This document shows positions 43,454 through 46,480 of a stretch of DNA of 46,480 bases, in pieces. Each line of letters opens with the position of its first letter. Position 1 is the stretch's first letter. The stretch lies in contig JAJPHU010000085.1 of NCBI GenBank assembly GCA_021325115.1, forward strand, positions 1 through 46,480, written 5' to 3'. A program made the position numbers and the translations under genes. The notes under the pieces are model-generated. The model had not been told where the DNA came from. It ran no database searches and saw only the letters and a program-made list of their open reading frames with translations. The stretch is from Planctomycetota bacterium (lineage in GTDB: Bacteria; Planctomycetota; Planctomycetia; Gemmatales; Gemmataceae).

Positions 43454-44692
43454 ATGGCGAAGAGTAGGATAACATCGCCTCGACCACATGCGGATCCTAT
43501 TCCCCGCATAGGTGGGAATGAAGTGTATCTGGATAACAATGCCACAACACGAACCGACCCGCGTGTGGTCGAGGCGATGTTGCCCTACTTCACTGAGCGT
43601 TACGGCAACGCCGCCAGCCTGACCCATCGTTTCGGTCAGGAAGCCGATGAGGCCGTCGAGCAAGCCCGGCAACAAGTAGCCAACCTGATCGGTGCTCATC
43701 CGCGCGAAATCATCTTCACCAGCGGCGCCACCGAAAGCAATAATCTGGCCCTCAAAGGCGTCGCCGCCATGTATCGGCCCCAGGGAGATCATATCATCAC
43801 GGCCGCTACCGAACATAAAGCGGTGCTCGATCCCCTACGTCGGCTTGGCCGCGAGGGGTTTCATATCACCATTCTGCCCGTGGACGCTTATGGCCAGGTG
43901 ACAGTCGAGCAAGTTGCGCAAGCCCTAACGCCGCGGACGATCCTGGTCAGCATCATGGCTGCCAATAATGAGGTCGGCACACTTCAGCCGGTACGAGCTA
44001 TTGGCCGATTGTGCAAGGAGCGCCGCGTACTGTTTCACACCGATGCGGCCCAGGCCGCTGGCAAGATACCGCTCGATGTCGAGGATATGGGCATCGATCT
44101 CTTAAGCCTCAGTGCGCATAAAATGTATGGTCCCAAGGGCATCGGTGCTCTTTATGTCCGCCGCCGTGATCCGCGCGTCCGCCTGGAGCCACAGATGGAC
44201 GGCGGTGGCCAAGAGCGCGGCCTGCGCAGCGGCACGGCGAACGTGCCCGGCATCGTCGGTTTCGGCGTCGCCTGCGAGCTGTGCCAACAAGAGATGGCGA
44301 ACGAAGCCATCCGCTTGACCCAGCTGCGCGAACGGCTGCGCTGCGGCATTCAAGAAGAGTTGGATGGCGTGACGCTGAATGGGCATCCCACGGAGCGTCT
44401 GCCAGGCAATCTGAACTTGAGTTTCGCTCATGTCAAGGGGGAGGCGCTGTTGATGGCTTTGCGCGGCGTGGCGGTATCATCCGGCTCGGCCTGCACGACA
44501 GCCAGTCTGGAACCGAGTTACGTCCTCAAGGCGCTGGGATTGGACGATGAATTGGCCCACGGTAGCATCCGCTTCGGTCTAGGCCGGTTCAACACAGCAG
44601 AGGAAGTGGAGACGGTCGTGCAGGAGGTGGTGCGCGTGGTGCGTTATCTGCGTGCCCTGAATCCCTTGCATGAAATGGCTTCGCTACAATAA
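43454..44692 (+). CDS. Cysteine desulfurase (NifS/IscS type)
   Basis: PLP enzyme that takes sulfur from cysteine for Fe-S clusters and other sulfur compounds, 412 residues. PLP contacts: [18 protein letters not shown], the Schiff-base lysine K223 in [14 protein letters not shown]; the catalytic cysteine is C347 in [10 protein letters not shown], on the extended mobile loop of group I (IscS/NifS). The C-terminal tail ([10 protein letters not shown]) differs from E. coli IscS. The first 23 residues before [11 protein letters not shown] are unusual and a later start is possible, but no other ATG is close. It is followed by an A-type Fe-S carrier gene, so assembly of Fe-S clusters is its likely main role. 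Confidence 0.93.
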   Translation: MAKSRITSPRPHADPIPRIGGNEVYLDNNATTRTDPRVVEAMLPYFTERYGNAASLTHRFGQEADEAVEQARQQVANLIGAHPREIIFTSGATESNNLALKGVAAMYRPQGDHIITAATEHKAVLDPLRRLGREGFHITILPVDAYGQVTVEQVAQALTPRTILVSIMAANNEVGTLQPVRAIGRLCKERRVLFHTDAAQAAGKIPLDVEDMGIDLLSLSAHKMYGPKGIGALYVRRRDPRVRLEPQMDGGGQERGLRSGTANVPGIVGFGVACELCQQEMANEAIRLTQLRERLRCGIQEELDGVTLNGHPTERLPGNLNLSFAHVKGEALLMALRGVAVSSGSACTTASLEPSYVLKALGLDDELAHGSIRFGLGRFNTAEEVETVVQEVVRVVRYLRALNPLHEMASLQ

Positions 44693-44707
44693 TAAATAGT
44701 TACCGTC

Positions 44708-44765
44708 TACCCATCCGCAACAACGCCTGCAAGGGCCACCCTTGGGGGTGTTGCGGATGGGTAGG
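44708..44765. repeat. Perfect-armed hairpin between desulfurase and Fe-S carrier
   Basis: CTACCCATCCGCAACA (44708-44723) and TGTTGCGGATGGGTAG (44750-44765) are perfect 16-bp arms, with a small inner AAGGG/CCCTT pair. It starts 15 bases after the desulfurase stop and could lower read-through or protect the upstream mRNA end. Confidence 0.85.
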
Positions 44766-44794
44766 AGAACACGTTAACAACGAAAGGGACAAAC

Positions 44795-45139
44795 ATGCCA
44801 ATTAACGTAACGGAAAAGGCGGCTTCGGAAGTCAAACGCATCATCCAGGAGCAACAGGCCGCCGGCTCGATGCCGGAGAAGATTTATCTGCGTCTGCGCG
44901 TGGTCGGCGGCGGATGTAGCGGCTATCAGCACAAGCTGGATCTGGATCCGACCATGAATGAGAAGCTGGATGAGCTGTTCGAGTTCCACGGTGTGCCTGT
45001 AGTTGTCGATAAGCGCAGTCTGATTTACCTGGACAATGCCACGGTGGATTTCCACGACGATTTGAATCGCCGCGGTTTCAGCGTGAGCAACCCCAACGCC
45101 CGCAGCACCTGTGGCTGCGGCAGCTCGTTCTCGATGTAA
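44795..45139 (+). CDS. A-type iron-sulfur carrier (IscA/ErpA/HesB family)
   Basis: A 114-residue Fe-S carrier. The three cysteines are at C41 (GGGCSGY) and C106/C108 (STCGCGSSF), the pattern of the family. The GAAAGGGAC sequence precedes the ATG. It lies 102 bases after the cysteine desulfurase gene in the same direction. It would pass clusters to apoproteins such as the nine or so Fe-S centres of the complex I encoded in this window. IscA, ErpA and SufA cannot be told apart from the sequence alone. Confidence 0.93.
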   Translation: MPINVTEKAASEVKRIIQEQQAAGSMPEKIYLRLRVVGGGCSGYQHKLDLDPTMNEKLDELFEFHGVPVVVDKRSLIYLDNATVDFHDDLNRRGFSVSNPNARSTCGCGSSFSM

Positions 45140-45162
45140 TCGGATCTTGGTCTCTAATCGGC

Positions 45163-45210
45163 GCTGCGACCGCAAGAGAGTGGGAGGTACTGCGCTCTTA
45201 CGGCCGCAGC
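45163..45210. terminator. Palindrome downstream of the Fe-S carrier gene
   Basis: GCTGCGACCGCAAGAG and CTCTTACGGCCGCAGC form imperfect arms (two mismatches), 24 bases after the carrier stop. It may work as a terminator, although no T-tract follows; alternatively it is another repeat. A second small hairpin CCTCCC/GGGAGG lies at 45248-45264. Confidence 0.45.
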
Positions 45211-45317
45211 TCGGCTTATACAAGCCCGATATTGCTGCCTCTTGCTCCCTCCCCCAAAGGGAGGAAGAAGGAAGGCAGTGATGGGACAGGGGCAGTGGAA
45301 ACCTGTATGAGGGCTAT

Positions 45318-45389
45318 GGGCGCTTAGCTCAGGGGTAGAGCGGCATGTTTACACCGTGCGGGTCGGGGGTTCGATTCCCTCAGCGCCCA
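45318..45389 (+). tRNA. tRNA-Val (anticodon UAC)
   Basis: Full cloverleaf: acceptor GGGCGCT/AGCGCCC, D-stem GCTC/GAGC, anticodon stem GCATG/CGTGC with loop TTTACAC giving anticodon UAC (valine), variable loop GGGTC and T-arm GGGGG-TTCGATT-CCCTC. The 3' CCA is not encoded. Confidence 0.95.
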
Positions 45390-45462
45390 CTAAACACTTG
45401 TGCACTATCGTGCAAGGAAAGGCACCCAAGCGCATAGAACCGCAATGCACTGAATGATCTAA

Positions 45463-45958
45463 ATGCCGATCCGTCGGGCCATCCAGCGGGACGAAGCCGC
45501 CATCGAGCGTTGGCGGGCAGAGGTCTGGCCGGAGTTGCTGCGGCGAGCTTGGCGTGAACGCCGGGTGCTGGTTTTTGAGGATGAATCGGGATTCTACCTG
45601 CTGCCAGGTCTGGTCCGGATCTATCCCCCGGAGGCACAGACCTCCCGTCCTCCGCGAGGGGTAAACGCGCGATCCGCTGGCGGTCATGGGCGAGATGACG
45701 TCCGAAGGTAAGGTCTACACACTGGCGCGGCAGGAGTCGCTCAAGGGGCGGCACAGTGTTGAGTTCCTGCTCCACCTCCAGCGTGTGGCAGGGGAGAGGT
45801 TGTTGGTGATCTGGGATGGCCGGCCCCCACACCGACAGACGGCGGTCAAGGAGTTCGTGGCGGGCAGGCATGGCAAAGTCTGGCGGAAGGCTCTGCCGGC
45901 TCCCATCCGTCACGTTGCCGTCCTCGTCGATCTGGATAAAAACCCTTTCCCTGTGCCG
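45463..45958 (+). pseudogene. IS630-family transposase remnant, frameshifted and truncated
   Basis: Two neighbouring frames together resemble the catalytic half of an IS630/Tc1-type transposase: VFEDESGFYLLPGLVRIY (frame 1, first Asp) and, after a frame change near 45660-45672, LAVMGEMTSEGKVYTLARQE, then LLVIWDGRPPHRQ (second Asp). The N-terminal DNA-binding domain is missing and the end, where the third acidic residue should be, no longer matches (DLDKNPFPVP). No terminal inverted repeats were found. It lies between tRNA-Val and the partial nuoD copy. Confidence 0.8.
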
Positions 45959-46000
45959 CGCTGCAGGTCATTGACTTTCAAGAAGTTGTGGAAAACAACC

Positions 46001-46480
46001 TCACCGATCAATCTCGCCCATGACGATATCGATGCTGCCAACGATGGCCGGCACATCGGCGATAAGGCAGCCACGGCAAATTTCATTGGTGACACTGAGA
46101 TTGCAGAAGCTCGATGACCGTGCCCGCACCCGCAGCGGCACCGCGCCTTTGCCCGGCGCACCGACCACGTAGAAACCCATCTGGCCGCGTGGACATTCTG
46201 TTTCCCGATACGCCTCACCGGCCGGCAAATGCCGCGGTGGTTCAATGCGGTGCGCTCCCTGTGCGCTGGGATAGCGATCCAAGGCTTGCTCGCAGATGCG
46301 AATACTCTCCACTATTTCCAACATGCGTACCATGAAACGGTGCCAGGCGTCGCCAAGGACCGTGCCCTCCGGTGCGTGCCATCCCCAGCGATCGTCGAAC
46401 GGCGGCACCACGGCGTTGAAATCGTAAGTTTCGTAGCCGCAATACGGCTCGATCTTGCGCAGGTCCCAATCGGGATCGCC
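46001..46480 (-). CDS. nuoD: Second NADH-quinone oxidoreductase subunit D, C-terminal part
   Basis: The gene enters from the right edge; 159 codons up to the TGA stop at 46003-46001 are visible. The frame opens with DPDWDLRKIEPYCGYETYDF and ends with CRGCLIADVPAIVGSIDIVMGEIDR (last 15: AIVGSIDIVMGEIDR), the classic NuoD C-terminus. It is clearly different from the nuoD at 23540-24763, which ends in NIIAAELDR. It probably belongs to a second complex I gene set to the right. The gene is oriented so that its downstream side now faces the transposase remnant. Confidence 0.88.
   Translation of the reverse strand, partial: GDPDWDLRKIEPYCGYETYDFNAVVPPFDDRWGWHAPEGTVLGDAWHRFMVRMLEIVESIRICEQALDRYPSAQGAHRIEPPRHLPAGEAYRETECPRGQMGFYVVGAPGKGAVPLRVRARSSSFCNLSVTNEICRGCLIADVPAIVGSIDIVMGEIDR

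Noticed and set aside
45390-45462. Attachment site of an integrative element at the tRNA 3' end
   Set aside because: No direct repeat of the tRNA 3' end and no integrase gene were seen in the window.
45349-45687. 112-codon minus-strand ORF starting in the transposase region and ending in the tRNA
   Set aside because: Its C-terminal residues (GAEGIEPPTRTV) are the well-known false translation of a tRNA gene, and it overlaps tRNA-Val and the transposase remnant.

Overview
The window looks like chromosome from a planctomycete, most likely a Gemmata-type (Gemmatales) bacterium. The lineage markers are a DUF1559 pseudopilin-like protein at the left edge, a Tat-exported DUF1501 protein, a large surface protein opening with an 'LExLExRxLPST' motif, and a very high load of palindromic intergenic repeats. 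Gene density is high and most genes have a clear Shine-Dalgarno sequence.

Layout. 1-8140: end of a DUF1559 gene, purC (-), an acyl-CoA ligase and thiolase pair (+), a beta-helix surface protein (+) and a DUF1501 protein (-). 8140-9665: a repeat-filled gap and a SAM methyltransferase (-). 9890-26429: a complete complex I operon on the minus strand, nuoABCDEF-(lipoprotein)-GHIJKLMN, with several palindromes in its internal gaps. 26714-29112: two minus-strand genes that look like the two halves of the cyanobacterial arginine dihydrolase/ornithine cyclodeaminase (ArgZ/AgrE), separated by a nested palindrome. 29293-37706: carB, a membrane glycosyltransferase, a thioredoxin-NHL protein, a YhaM-like HD protein and a SpoIIAA-like protein. 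37976-43047: leuS, a HEAT-repeat protein and a secreted protein of unknown function. 43454-45389: cysteine desulfurase, an A-type Fe-S carrier and tRNA-Val(UAC). 45463-46480: a decayed IS630-type transposase and the 3' part of a second nuoD, which suggests a second complex I locus just outside the window.

The most interesting item is the thioredoxin-NHL gene (35992-34415, minus). Its frame is open for 525 codons except for one TGA, which sits at the first residue of the redox CxxC motif (Cys-TGA-Ile-Asn-Cys, where the family has CCINC). A hairpin with a GGUC apical loop lies 30 nt downstream. I read it as a candidate selenoprotein with a bacterial SECIS element. The second notable pattern is that several unrelated palindrome families touch, abut or even supply stop codons, at three ends in the nuo operon and elsewhere.

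How the genes relate: the nuo operon encodes an NADH-quinone oxidoreductase with many Fe-S clusters, and the cysteine desulfurase and A-type carrier provide Fe-S assembly. The split arginine dihydrolase and CarB both belong to arginine/carbamoyl-phosphate metabolism and are divergently arranged. No CRISPR array, rRNA, prophage or plasmid functions were seen.
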